Shown here piece after piece: positions 47,600 to 58,960 of a stretch of 64,000 nucleotides of DNA (positions are counted from its first letter, which is position 1; the number at the start of each line of letters is the position of its first letter). The notes below the pieces were generated by a model, which saw nothing but the letters and a program-made list of their open reading frames with translations, did not search any database and was not told the DNA's origin. A program made the position numbers and the translations under genes. The DNA comes from Tetrapyrgos nigripes (taxonomy: Eukaryota; Basidiomycota; Agaricomycetes; Agaricales; Campanellaceae), in the NCBI GenBank assembly GCA_013368315.1, contig JAACJM010000036.1, positions 434,001-498,000 on the forward strand. Direction: 5' to 3'.

Positions 47600-48208
47600 A
47601 TGAAATCCTCTAGTTCTACGCTTGTCAACCTCTTCCTTGCTCTATCAGCTGTTAGCATCGGAGCCTTTGCTGTATCAGTCTGCCAAGACCCAGAAGATAT
47701 CACGCTGCCGTTGAGTCGTGTACCTGCTGGAGGAGCCACTTGGGTAGTTGGCACGCAGGAAAACGTTACTTGGTACGTCTAGGCAATTACTTATTCTCCG
47801 TTCAGACTCCAGAGCTTGACGTTTCTATGCTGGTCAGGTTTGGATGCTCGAGTCTTCCTGAAGCAAACACTGCAAGAATTACCCTTGGCGATCAAGATGG
47901 GGCATCTTGTGAGTTGTGGTTTTTCAGTCTTGGGTCAACATTATTGAAGTTCATGTTATGCTATACCGCCCAGACGACAAAAATGTCCTCGTTCCCGACT
48001 TTGATTTCTTTACACACCCCGATTTCGCACTAGTGACTGTCCCGGATGTTCCAGATGGTGGTGATTATTTCATTGCTAGTGAGTATACGTAGTTCTCTCA
48101 GTCGACTGTCGAAGGTTCATGTTTTTTTTTTTTTTTGCAATCTCAGTTTGGGGAGATGATGGAGATGCGAACTTTAACCCAAGTTTTAACATTGTGCACT
48201 CTTCTTAA
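47600..48208 (+). CDS. Small secreted Kre9/Knh1-like protein, gene 1
   Basis: Four exons, 47600-47772, 47838-47908, 47974-48078 and 48147-48208, 136 residues. A signal peptide (LVNLFLALSAVSIGAFA) is followed by PLSRVPAGGATWVVGTQENVTW, the start of the Kre9/Knh1-like Ig fold found in Ser/Thr-rich GPI-anchored fungal wall proteins. The end of the fold is VTVPDVPDGGDYFIAIWGDDGDANFNPSFNI. There is no Ser/Thr-rich tail or GPI signal, so it is a minimal, soluble form. The intron at 47909-47973 was placed at CCAG because only that site keeps frame in both tandem copies. Role in the wall or outside the cell is inferred. It lies in tandem with gene 2. Confidence 0.82.
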
Positions 48209-48391
48209 ATAGTCCTCAAGTGTGGAATTCAATCTAATCTTGTGATGCTGGAGCAAAATCAGAAACCTCTTCTAGACTTTGTCTAGACTCGAACCACTCG
48301 CACTGTGTAATACTTTGATGACAGTCGATCAAAAGCGTAGGCGTAGCCAAGCCGTTTGATCGACTTTCATAAAACCTTGCATTCAGTGAAA

Positions 48392-48395
<4 letters not shown>

Positions 48396-48445
<50 letters not shown>
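48396..48445. repeat. (TC)n microsatellite, about 25 units
   Basis: Uninterrupted TC run between the two tandem Knh1-like genes. The shorter run at 47353-47367 holds the matching place before gene 1, so it has expanded after the duplication (inference). Confidence 0.9.
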
Positions 48446-48448
<3 letters not shown>

Positions 48449-48583
48449 GACTGGCTTGAGTCTAATCCTCTTCATTCAGCAACACCCCTGGGCGTACCGA
48501 AAGCCTGATACTTGCCTGAAACCAACGTCGCTTGTGACGTAGAATTGATTCGAACGTGAATTGTTTCCATATGCAAGTCATAT

Positions 48584-48595
48584 GCATATATAAAG
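48584..48595 (+). promoter_or_regulatory. TATA box of Knh1-like gene 2
   Basis: GCATATATAAAG about 55 bp before the ATG at 48645, matching that of gene 1. Confidence 0.65.
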
Positions 48596-48644
48596 GGCGC
48601 CATTGGCGACTGTGGTGACCCCAAGTTGCTTTCTCTATCCCGCA

Positions 48645-49240
48645 ATGAAGTCCTCCACGCTTGCCAACCTCTTCCTTGCTCTATCAGCTGTTACAATCAG
48701 AACCTTTGCTGTATCAGTCTGCGAAGACTCAGAAGAAGAGAGATCGCTGCCGTTGAGTCGTGTACCTGCTGAAGGAGCCACTTGGGTAGTCGGCACGCAG
48801 GAAAACGTTACTTGGTACGTCCGACTAGGCGATTACTTTTTTTCTCTGTTTAGAGCTTGACGTTTCTATGCAATCAGGTTTGGATGCTCGAGTCTTCCTG
48901 AAGCAAACACTGCAAGAATTACCCTTGGCAACGATCGAGATGGGGCATCTTGTGAGTTGTGGTTTTCAGTCTTGGATCAACATTGGAGTTCATTGCTATG
49001 TACATATACCGTCCAGACGACAAAAATGTCCTCGTTCCCGATTTTGACTTGTTTACACACCCCGATTTCGCTCTAGTGACCGTCCCGGATGTTCCAGATG
49101 GTGGTGATTATTTCATTGCTAGTGAGTAGTTCTTTCAGTCGAAGGTTCATGGTTACTTACATGTTTTTTAAATCTTAGTTTGGGGAGATGATGAAAATGC
49201 GAACTTTAACCCAAGGTTTAACGTTGTGCACTCTTCTTAA
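48645..49240 (+). CDS. Small secreted Kre9/Knh1-like protein, gene 2
   Basis: Four exons, 48645-48814, 48878-48951, 49017-49121 and 49179-49240, also 136 residues. Signal peptide LANLFLALSAVTIRTFA, then PLSRVPAEGATWVVGTQENVTW, the same middle, and the ending WGDDENANFNPRFNVVHSS. Compared with gene 1 the N-terminal acidic stretch differs (CEDSEEERSLP against CQDPEDITLP) and exon lengths shift by 3 nt in compensating ways, so the total length is unchanged. Intron 2 is 65 nt in both. Both copies appear functional; expression under the shared TATA promoter is likely. The wall-protein family call rests on the Kre9/Knh1 pattern. Confidence 0.82.
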
Positions 49241-50502
49241 ATAGTCCTCAAGTATGGAATTCAATCTAATCTTGTAGCTGGATGAACTGGTCAGTATCTC
49301 TTGGTCACTTGTGCCACACTTGACGCCATCATTTTCAATCTCGTCCTTTTTGAGCTTCAAGAAGACATTCGGACCAGGACCAAAACCTCTAAATAGCAGC
49401 ATGATATCATAAATTAGTTCATGAGACGGTTGCCATTACAGTAATGCGGTCTAGTATGTATGTAGGAATCATGAATCGAGTGAATCGACAAGAATCGAGT
49501 AAATACGTCGCTTCTGTTGGAACATGGTTTTCGAGTTGCTGGATTGATCAAGGTTTATAGGAGTCTTCCTCCGGAGTCAAATTTTGGGCAAGGAAAACCA
49601 TGATGCATTCACATTCGGGTGCGTGTCGTTCATGTCTCCCTACATATGATACTCCATCTCTTCCACTACCGCACTAGGAAGGTTCTGAATCGAAAGAGTT
49701 ATCCATGTTCATGTTTCGACGGTTTTGAGAGGCCATAAGGAATGCAGCGGAGGGATGAGCGGTGTTATTTATTTCGTCGTCGAATATGAATCCGAATCGT
49801 CGTCGCCTAAGTCATCGTTGATTTCGCCCTGGAATGAGTCCTGCTCGGTTTGGGGACCAAGACCAAGGAAATGCAGATGTTTGTGTTGGTCTACGTTGTC
49901 AACGTCCTGTATAGCGTATCTAACATAGTAATACGAACGCGAGGATCATTGGACCACCCGGGCCCACATCATTTTCACTTTCGCCAGCGCTGGACCATTC
50001 ATATGGACTGGGATCGGGTTCAAGTTGAACAGGGTGATGAGAAGTAACGGGACGACCTCTCAGCCAGATTTACTGCATCATGAGTTCAAGACTGGCATCC
50101 GTAGACGTAGTAGCTACACCGTGACTGTTGTAGTAGATATTAACGCGACAAATCCGGGGAACTAATCGTCGTACTAAACGTCGATTCCTCTCATGACGAT
50201 CGTGGATTGCTACAGACATCGTCCCCCGGGGAATATAAAAGAGCGGAGTGACGCTGACGAAAGTTCGTTTGGTATTCCGGATGGAGACTCTTTGGAACAG
50301 TATTTAGGACTGGTGGAGAATTCTCCCCAGGTGGCCGAAAATATCGCAGCAGCAACACCATTCGACCGCACCGTTATCCAGGGAGCATTGGAGACGCTGC
50401 AAAGCATGCATTGAAGGAAATGCGACATGTATTTGCGCCTGAAGTAACCCAAGCTGTATCAAAACTACCAGAAATCCACAAATGTAAATCTATCAAGAGG
50501 GC
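49241..50502. other. Intergenic region with unassigned short frames
   Basis: Includes the 3' side of gene 2. A plus-strand frame at 50193-50414 (starts MTIVDCYRHRPPG, ends ALETLQSMH) is the longest with an ATG, but has no recognisable motif and overlaps nothing conserved. I do not call it a gene. Confidence 0.3.
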
Positions 50503-52050
50503 TCATTGCACAACAGCGCCATATTTAACCATAAGCTTGTCTGCAAGCAAAGTATCATCTGCCTCTTTCGATTCCACAGGACTCGCGACTATCACCCCGC
50601 CCTTTGCCTTCCAGATCACAACCGACCCAGCAGGAAAGTTGATTTTGGTGCCAACATTTGTATACACCGGCTCAAGCCCTGGCCCAAACAACATCTTGGT
50701 CAAATCATACTTTGACCAATTAGTCGATCTGTTATCCCCCTCCAGCATCAATCTATGCCCAACCTGTCCTTCCAAAGCCAGAGCTTGAGCCTCCAAAAAA
50801 GCCATTCGGTACGCCATAGCGTCGAACGTTAAATGCTCCAGTAAACCAGTTCGTATAGCCAATGCGACACGGGTCGTCGCTTCCAGACTAGTGTCCAAAA
50901 GATCCTTCCGAGAGGCGCTAACGGCTAAGGAAAGGTTAAAGTTCCCGAAATAGTGATGGGGTAATCCGAGGGCTTTAAGCCTCTCTCGTGCATCGACGGC
51001 GACGCCCAGTGTCTGTGTCTCGTCGGCAACAAGGTTGGGATCGACGGCGTATCGTGCACGGGTTTGGGCTGCCCAGACTAGAGCTGTGAATGCGTCTGCG
51101 GTGGAGATCCACGCTGCGCTGCTAGTGTTGTTGCTGGGATTGAGGTTGAGTAGGGAAGTACAGTCCACTTTGAGCTGTTCCAAAGCGATATCACTAAAGT
51201 ACCACCGTAAGGTGTCTCGGATCTTTGGAAACGGAAGGGGTGGAGGACCCTCGGGTCCGACGACGATTCCAGGCACTGATGTCGGTACAAGGGATGGGTC
51301 GATTTGCTTGGAGGAGAAATATTTCATAGGTTCGTGCGCCCATGACTTTGGGAACAAAGTCATGTCAATACTTTCCCCGTTCGCGATTTTAGCCCATGTC
51401 GAGACAAAGTCCATATAGGCTCCAAGGTCTGCAACATAATGATGGAGTTGAGGAACGATGGTGACAGTACCACAGGAAAACTAAATATGTAAAACGAGAC
51501 GCATCAGTCCTCTCGAATCATTATCCTGCAGTAAACTTTTACTTACCTTAGTCACTTTAACCATCAAAGATCCCTTCTTCGCGACCTCATCAAGTGGTAA
51601 GAACAGAGGACCAGGTGAAAGACTTTGTAAATCATGCTCTGCTTCCACAAACGGACGGTTCTCTCTATGCACCACCACCTCGGCACCAGTCCCATCGCAA
51701 AAGATCGCCAACTCTGAACCCTTTTCAGGATTAATTGGACGAAGACGACCCGCACCTGGAGGATATAGTTCCAACGCGTCAGCGAGTGAACTGATTAAAA
51801 GTTGAACCACTTTGTCAAACGTCTGCTTTGGGTCCCCGCCCGCGTCGGTATCATGTCGTAGCTTGTACATCATGACAAAACGGAGGAATAAAGGAGGCAT
51901 GATTAGGTCCAATGGATTCAGGGAGATTGGGTCTGGAGTAGGAAGATTTAGTTTGGAGGATGGTTTAACGATGATTGTACGTTTGCCTGCATTTTGACTT
52001 TGGGGGTCATTGAAGTAGACGAACGAGCCTCTGGTGAATAGGGAGACCAT
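50503..52050 (-). CDS. BAHD-type acyltransferase (HXXXD transferase family)
   Basis: Two exons on the minus strand, 52050-51547 and 51480-50503, 493 residues. Members move an acyl group from acyl-CoA to an alcohol or amine. The catalytic HXXXD motif is His182-Tyr-Val-Ala-Asp186 within PQLHHYVADLGAYMDF, just after the intron. The second family motif, DFGWG, is replaced by a looser MLFGPGLEPVYTN, as in many fungal members. The N-terminal half has the DLIMPPLFLRFVMMYKL and SLADALELYPPGAGRL blocks that build the first lobe. The ATG at 52050 is preferred to the upstream in-frame ATG at 52218 because a TATAAATA lies between them. Substrate unknown; no neighbouring gene suggests a pathway. Confidence 0.85.
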
Positions 52051-52093
52051 GGGGAGGAGGGGTGGTTGATAGTCTGTGCATGGTAGACCTATG

Positions 52094-52101
52094 TATTTAT
52101 A
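52094..52101 (-). promoter_or_regulatory. TATA box of the acyltransferase gene
   Basis: TATAAATA on the minus strand about 45 bp upstream of ATG 52050. Confidence 0.55.
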
Positions 52102-52207
52102 GCATTCTGACTCTAGAACAGAAACAGAGCAGAGAAGATATCTATGGCCGTTCGTTTGCACAAAAATTATTTCACATGGCCCACTGATCACGAAATCCGC
52201 TGAAGTA

Positions 52208-52315
52208 TGGCCGACCATCCACAGTCATGGCCCTTGATGGAATATGCTGGCCATAGTATTCCATGCTTGGATTATGCATGGAACTGTAAGGGCCATGACT
52301 GTGGATGGTTGGCCA
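52208..52315. repeat. 108-bp inverted-repeat (hairpin) element
   Basis: Arms 52208-52235 and 52288-52315 are 28 bp, pairing fully except one G-T at 52213/52310. The loop of 52 nt holds two smaller inverted repeats, GGAATA/TATTCC and CCATGC/GCATGG. It lies about 110-210 bp upstream of the acyltransferase TATA box. Confidence 0.85.
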
Positions 52316-52627
52316 GCATGATCCATGCATGGCCATGTTTTGGCGGATTCCGTGATGCCCCGCCCGCCTGCCAGTCTTGTCCAGTTCTAATGTACTGACA
52401 AACCCTCGAATTTGTCGTCCGCAACGACTGCGGTGCGTTGTGGTTCAATTCTTCGTGTTTTTCGTTCCGGATACATTTCTGGGGATGATATTTGATTTTC
52501 AGGCCTGTACATACCCAACTTGAACGGGTTATATAGACGGAATGAACGTAATGAGTCGATAGGGGAGGAGAAACCGGGCACCTTACGGCGTGTGTGAAAT
52601 TCCTATCCTATAAAAAGGACTTGTAAT

Positions 52628-52732
52628 CACCTTTTACTCCGATTAAATACTGCCCAAAGCTCTGAGTAATCTTCAAATCTTCTCCAATCCACTTGGGCAA
52701 TTGGCTCTTGATAGCCGTCGAGTACCTTCTGG
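52628..52732 (-). pseudogene. Stray copy of the CHL1 helicase C-terminus
   Basis: Reads RRYSTAIKSQLPKWIGEDLKITQSF, close to the true CHL1 end at 62334-62506 (RRYSTAIKSKLPKWIGEDLKIAQSF), on the same strand. The rest of the gene is missing and the final segment is shorter. A transcribed role is unlikely. Confidence 0.8.
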
Positions 52733-52754
52733 GACGCACTGAGTGAAGTGGATC

Positions 52755-52885
52755 GGGTAGATAGATTAGTAGGTACTTACGCATCTTTTTTCCGTTCCGA
52801 GTCACTGTCAGATTCTCTCCAACGGCCTTGGAAACATATACACGATAACAATCTAAAAACGAGCGTTCTCAAAACGCTGCACGCT
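52755..52885. repeat. Dispersed repeat, also at about 47150-47275
   Basis: Shared stretches include GATCGGGTA, CTGTCAGATTCTCT, AACGGCCTTGGAAAC, GATAACAA and AAAACGAGCG in the same order and strand. It adjoins the stray CHL1 piece. Confidence 0.65.
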
Positions 52886-53272
52886 CAATTCTCTAGTGCG
52901 CTCACCCTCAGCCGCAGCCTGCGCAGCCATAATGATACACTGTAATTCATAAGACAAGCACCCTCTCCTCGTCGATAGCTACGTTTTTCACTCCTACAAG
53001 GCAATAGGTTATTCTCTATCTTTTTGGGGGGTTTCAGATGTGCTGAGTAATTTAATTCTCAGCAACGTGAAGGTCGACGATGTCGGTATCAAGAACGCGA
53101 ACTATCAATGGTCCTAACCACTTCGACCTCCATTGCCGTGGCCAGTTACATTGCAGACTCCAATACATCCCATTGTGCCTCTCCAAGTGCTCTGGAAACC
53201 AGACAATCACCACCGCCAATACCAGCTCTGCGTGCTACTGAGAGCAGCCAGTGAAGATTTAAACCAACTCCA

Positions 53273-53560
53273 ATGACAGTGCGACAAGTTGGTGTCAGCG
53301 TTGTCGTAGGTGTTGGAGTGCTCGTCATATTCTGGAAAGCGCATCAACAACAGACATGGAGTCAAGGTGGGACGTGGACGGCCGAGGTCAGACATTGCCA
53401 TTTTATGTTGTGCGGGGCAGGGAAAGAGAGGGTCAAGTACAGCGACGAAGAGGCCTCAGTTGATAGATATGATGGCTGGAAGATTTTGAGGGACGTTTGC
53501 GGCCAGGATCTTGAGGATACGGATGGTAATGGGGATGAGAGTAGAGTCGCAATTAAATAA
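53273..53560 (+). CDS. Possible small membrane-anchored protein
   Basis: A 95-codon open frame with ATG, one hydrophobic helix near the N-terminus (VGVSVVVGVGVLVIFW) and an acidic tail. No homology recognised and the codon pattern is not distinctive; it may be chance. Confidence 0.25.
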   Translation: MTVRQVGVSVVVGVGVLVIFWKAHQQQTWSQGGTWTAEVRHCHFMLCGAGKERVKYSDEEASVDRYDGWKILRDVCGQDLEDTDGNGDESRVAIK

Positions 53561-56257
53561 TAGTGATTGACGGGATAGAGAGTAGAGAATCGCAATCTAC
53601 AAGAGAGAGAGGTCAGCATTCATGCTACTGACAACAAACGAAAATGAAGGGGGGAAACGGGAACGAAAGAAAGCCAGAGTACTTACTCTCATCTCAGAAG
53701 ATCTTCAGGACTAGCATATCCACCCTTCCCTCCTCTCCCCATCATTGCGAGCCTTCAAAAATCTTTCTCAAGGTCAAATACGGCGTCTTGCCCTGATGAG
53801 TTATGGAAGACGCTAGCAGACAGAGAGTCAAGGACTCGATCTGCAAGAGGAAGAAGACCGGTATCGAGAGGAAAAGAAAGAAAGAAAACATAAATGGAAA
53901 AAATGGAAATACCCACCCAACACCTACGCAGTGTCCGCCTTTTGGCCTGCCCCTGTAATATCCCATACATCTTCTGTGCGTTATGACCCTTCTACATCCA
54001 ATCTGAAAACCGAGGCGTAATCGCCTAGGAGTTTTCGTCTATGCTGGAGATGAGTCCGCGGTACCGGAGGAAAGGATAGTAGAATTACCAGTTTAGGAGT
54101 AAAAAGAGTCACTGCCGTTGTTTCCGTGAAAAACAAAGTACACGGGACCTACCCGATGCTAGGTCCATATCACCTGCCTTCTGGCCCTGCAGCCAAGACT
54201 GCGCTTCAGACCCTCATGCCCTTCTCAAACTACCACACCGAGTTAGTTTTATCATCTTGTCTTGAGGCGAATTTAGACTATATGGGAAGAAAGACGAGCA
54301 GTTCTCCAAAATAGAAACGGACACTGTCGATGTTCTACTTAGACATGAAGGAAAAGAAACGCAAACGAAACACCAGCTAGTACTACCGCCGCGCCGTGTC
54401 TGCTGGCTTCGTATGAATAATGTTCCTCCGATACCTCTCCAACTTCCTCCAAGTCCAGGCTGGCACCAGACGTAGACGAGAATGTGTCTGGTACGGGTCA
54501 TGCGTTACAACATCTCCTGTGTGCTCTGGACTTCCTTAACTGAGGAATGCGTGTGCGATACTTTGAAACACCGTGTTTTGCTGTTGACCAAGCAGTTGGA
54601 AGTCCCCAAGATACAAGCTAGTAATGGAAGGACGGAAGAACTACTTTGTTTCAGCAACAAATAGCGAACCACCGCCATCCTGGTTTTGCATGTCATGTAC
54701 GGTGTAGAAGCAGCCTGTATCGCCAGATAAAAGGAAGATAATGAGGATGAGTAAAAACAGCCTCAAAAGCAGGCTCATAACGTTAATCACCTGCCTTTTT
54801 AGGAGCCACCATCTGAAAACTGACATCTTCATTGCAACCTAGGCCTGCTCTCTCGGTCTCCACTCTCAAAAAGTATACGAATGCATCCCAAGCTGCTACG
54901 TACTAGCAGCTCCTCGCCCTCGTCCTCACTTTCGCTCTTGTCTTCCTTTGCCTTCTTTCGCATCTGTGTACCTCGCCGACACCATTCGAGCAAGAAACCA
55001 TACTCGCCATGATGGTTCTCCGGAAAGCCTACGTAGTCTTTGTTACGACCTTCAACTCCTCCATCAGATGCTCAAGTGACAATATACAATACTCCCAACT
55101 CCTAGGCTTACCAGTGACGTTTGCTCTCATTGCGTCTTTGAAGTTTGGTCGGGATGTGACGTGGACGTGATTGTCAGACACTACCAATTTGGCTCTGACT
55201 TGGACCCCCTGTAGTACGTCTTGGCATCAAGACTCAAAATGGCTCTGCTTAGCAAGCCTATTATTCGGTGAAGATGGACGAGAGACGCGGAGAAGGGCGT
55301 TAGTGGGGATACCACTACTCAATCACCAATTTGAGTACGACTAGTAACGGCGTGGGCGAAGAGGTTGAGGGAGATGGGGAAGGAAGGTGGAGGTCTAATA
55401 GTTAGAGCTGTCAAGAATGTATGTATTTCTCTTCTGTTACTTTTTGTTACTTTTTGTCTTTTCTTTACGTCTCTGTCTTTTTCTTTTTCTTTTTCTTTTT
55501 TCTTTTTCTTTTTGCGACTTTTCTTATTGGGCGACGTTAGACTTGAGCTAATTAGGGTCTTATCCTCTACATAGCCTAGGATATATCTAGGTCATCTTCC
55601 TTGAGAGGATACTCGCACTAGGCTAGTAGGAAGAGGAGGAGATTGAGGGTATTGGTTTGAGACACGTCATGATGATCTCAAATGCGCCGTTCCGTCAGAC
55701 ATCTCCTCTCCTCGCCCAGACTCAATTCGGCTCAGAGCTAGAAACTACCTGAAATAATGACCACGGAACGACGGTTAGCCACTCAGTGATATGTATCTGG
55801 GACACGATGATATCAGTACTAAGCCTGATGAACGCCACTCATCCGTAACCCGATGAATAGTCTCAAATCACCTCACGTAGAAGTTGATTTCTCGAAATAC
55901 ACAGCACAGACAGCTTCCAGGTCAATTGAGACCTATTTCCTCAGGCCCTTCCCTTCTTTGATCCCTTACCGTGTCAACAACCCGCAGCAAATATTGTTTC
56001 TTATTTAAAGTTGCTGCCGCGTCGTCCATCACCTGCAGTACCAAAATATTTCTGGGCAGCATGATGCCAAGACTCTTTTGGGTCAATCCTATAAGAATAA
56101 GGAGAAATACAAGTCTTTTCATCTAATCCTTGTTGCCACCGCGCCGGCGCGTCCATTCTTTTTCGTCCCTTTTCTCATAGGCATCTACTCGTTCACTACT
56201 TCGCATTTGCGAGATCTTCTTGTCCTATTCTCTCCATCTCCGACGGCTATACTAGTC
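53561..56257. other. Long intergenic region
   Basis: No gene I can support over 2.7 kb. A minus-strand stretch near 54890-55070 has an open frame with an acidic-basic segment (CRRGTQMRKKAKEDKSESEDEGEE) that could be a remnant exon. A T-rich low-complexity run lies at 55430-55515. Just before 56258 the leader is pyrimidine-rich. Confidence 0.35.
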
Positions 56258-57848
56258 ATGCCTCAGTCAACCCCTGGCCTTCTCTTCGTCGATGATACAG
56301 ATCCCCGTCTGCATTATACGGGGGAGTGGCAGCAGACAAGTGGAAGTGCCGTACAACTTGACGACGGAACCACTCTGGACGACTTTGATTTTATTTGGAA
56401 CGGGAAAATATGGAACGACACCGTTCATGAGACGAAGAGAAATAATTCTATGATGACATTTTCTTTTTCCGGTGAGCTTCTGCCAATGAAGCAGGTCATT
56501 CTTTCAGAAAGTCTTAGCTCCTGACTGGTTTCGCGTCATACTCGCTTTCTAGGTACTGCTTATGCTGTCATCGGAAGCTTCCTCTTTACGGGGAACTCTC
56601 CTCGAGGCCGCATCGATTGCTTTTTGGATGGAAACCCAGTCCCGGATGATGGTACTTCGTACCTAGACGATGAATTTCCAGGGGATCTACTTAGAAACAA
56701 CATCATGATTTGTGGAAACGGATCTTTGAACAGCACAGGGGCAGAGACAGCGGGAGGACACGAACATGAAATAGTGCTCAAGATCGAAAGCCTGGTTCAT
56801 TCAAGCTTTTTCTTGGATTATATTTTGTATCAACCGGTTGTCGATGGGGGTCTTGGAGATGAAACATCGCCAGACCAGAATGGAACTGATGGCGAAGTGA
56901 TGATGATGATTGGACGAGGACCTTTTGGAACGCTGCTTGACGATGCCTCAGAACACTATCTTACCTTCAGCAGCGGCTGGCAGTTGGATGATGATCGGGC
57001 AAGCATGTTAACAAGGACACCTGGGGCATTTGTTAGCGTTGCTTTCAATGGTGAGTAGACTCAATTACACGAGGAGTATTTCGTGTTTATGCTAAAATTC
57101 TTCAATCATGAATGTTCTCAACATTTCAGGAACTGGCATCCAACTGTACGGAGACCTTGGTGAAGAAAGTAGCCTCTCCAATATTGCGAAGTATCAGCTT
57201 GACGATCAAGAATCCCAAACATTCCCTCTTCTTCCACCGAATGATGGAAGCGATCTCTTCTTTTTCCAACAGCTTTTCAACATTTCTGGGTTGTCCCCTT
57301 TGGAGGAACATACCCTGGTGGTCACTCACAATGGCACGAAAACGGGGATGGCTCTTTCGTTGGATCATTTCGTTGTGGAACGAGCTTCGACATCCTCGTT
57401 CACAGCTACGTCTTCAACACCCTCTGCCGAGTCATCAGGTGGTCCATCAACCGGCACGATTGTTGGTGGAACCATTGGTGGTGTGATCCTCCTTATTCTG
57501 CTTCTCTCGGTCGCTGTTTTCTGTATCAGGAGGCGCAGAAGGCAGGTATACAATACAGAAACTCCCAGAGATGCAGAACAAGTCATGTCTCTCTTGGTTA
57601 CTAGGCCGCCTCAGAATGGCGAGCCCTCAAACCTTGCTAATGTCAATGATGACCGGGACCCCAGTCATCAACCCGAAGCCGGGAAGCGCCCTGCGCCACC
57701 TGATGTTGAGGATTCTTCATCAGCAGTGGCTCCGGGCCGCGGTAGTGTTAATGCATTGACGATTCAAGAGGGAATGGTGTTTCAGATGGACAGTGGAGCG
57801 ATAGTAACGAGAAGATACAAGGGGTACCCAGAGATAGAGGAGAGATGA
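56258..57848 (+). CDS. Single-pass membrane protein with lectin-like ectodomain
   Basis: Three exons, 56258-56471, 56553-57050 and 57130-57848, 476 residues. The N-terminal part (VDDTDPRLHYTGEWQQ, TFSFSGTAYAVIGSF) and a second, similar half (HYLTFSSGWQLDD, GAFVSVAFNGTGIQLYGD) follow the two-repeat beta-sandwich pattern common in Agaricomycete membrane proteins that start without a clear signal peptide. A Ser/Thr/Pro stalk (SFTATSSTPSAESS) leads to one transmembrane helix at about 346-370 (GTIVGGTIGGVILLILLLSV), then RRRRR and a cytosolic tail of about 100 residues. It may be a cell-surface sensor or adhesin, but no partner is known. The ATG is the first in the frame that fits this family's usual start. 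Confidence 0.72.
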
Positions 57849-58960
57849 GGCAGCGGAGAGCCAAATTGCTGCACAACTACTCCAAGTAACCGTGACTGAG
57901 AAAGGTTGTTGGCATTTACATCAGATTACAACATCCTCCCGTAGTTGCACCTTTCGGTCGTTGGCAAATAGACGCGAATAGGGGCTATTACAAACGCGGC
58001 CGTGATCTTGTACTTGGCGCCGTCCCGTTTGCCATTGGGGGAGCCTAGGGAGAGCAGCAGATTACAAGGTGTCTATTAAACTTACAAAGTATTCATTTAC
58101 ACTTCGAGGGCTTGAAGATCAATGATGAGGGCTCCACTTGCCAGTTCCATAGTATAAGAATTGCAATTCAATCTGATGGCGGCTACTTGTAGCGCTCAGA
58201 CGACCAGAAGAAAGAAGGGACTACCGGTCTATGAACGATGAGAAAAAACCGGAACACTACTACTGGCGTATTCGACGAAACGAAGAAAAAATAATATTAA
58301 GTATTCACTGCAGACTCGTAGCCATATACGAACATGCGCTCTAAGTCTCCTCCTCGGTCGCCCTGTCCCGTTTGAGGAAGATCCACCACCCAGGCAATGG
58401 TTTAACCACATCCCTCACTCCAGTTTTGGATAAATCGCGGATTATTGATCAAAACTGACCTGGCGAAAACGAGCCTAAAGCGTCTCTTCGTATTACTAGC
58501 CCCTCTTATCATCCCGAGCTGATTGGGGGTGGAAGACTACAGCTGGGTAAGCTGATTTCGGTCTCTTGTGACGCCTCAGCTAAAAGTCAAGCGTTCTTAC
58601 AGCTGATATAAGTACAAAAAAGTCCTGTGATAAGTAAAAGTCCTAAAAGGTACTCCAGAGTCCAAAAAAGAAGTCCAAAAAAGACAAACGTCACGAATAG
58701 TGACGAAAAGTTCTCAAAAGTTCGGAAAAGTCAACTTGGACATGTAGTCCTATAAGACTTCTGTCCAGATTCGCACAACGCAAAGTCAATCGTTGAAGTT
58801 ACCGGTAAGGAAGAATGTCTGTAGTCATCAGTGTCCAGCAAATGGTAACAGGTGGGACGACGAACAGTGTCATGAGATGATCATAGCGAGGAGCCTAAGC
58901 ATAGGAATGGCTTTGCCGCCGCCGGGGAGTGCTGTGAGTGCCCAATGACTCTTCTGTCCG
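57849..58960. other. Intergenic region
   Basis: Convergent 3' flanks of the membrane protein gene and the kinase gene. Contains a cluster of AAAAGTC repeats at about 58617-58740 (AAAAAGTCC, AAAAGTCCT and variants, some ten times). No gene seen. Confidence 0.45.

Noticed and set aside
52051..52218. N-terminal extension of the acyltransferase from ATG 52218
   Set aside because: The extension would contain the TATA box and lacks similarity to the family; the ATG at 52050 fits better.
58617..58740. CRISPR-like array
   Set aside because: Spacing is irregular, units are under 10 bp, and the genome is eukaryotic.
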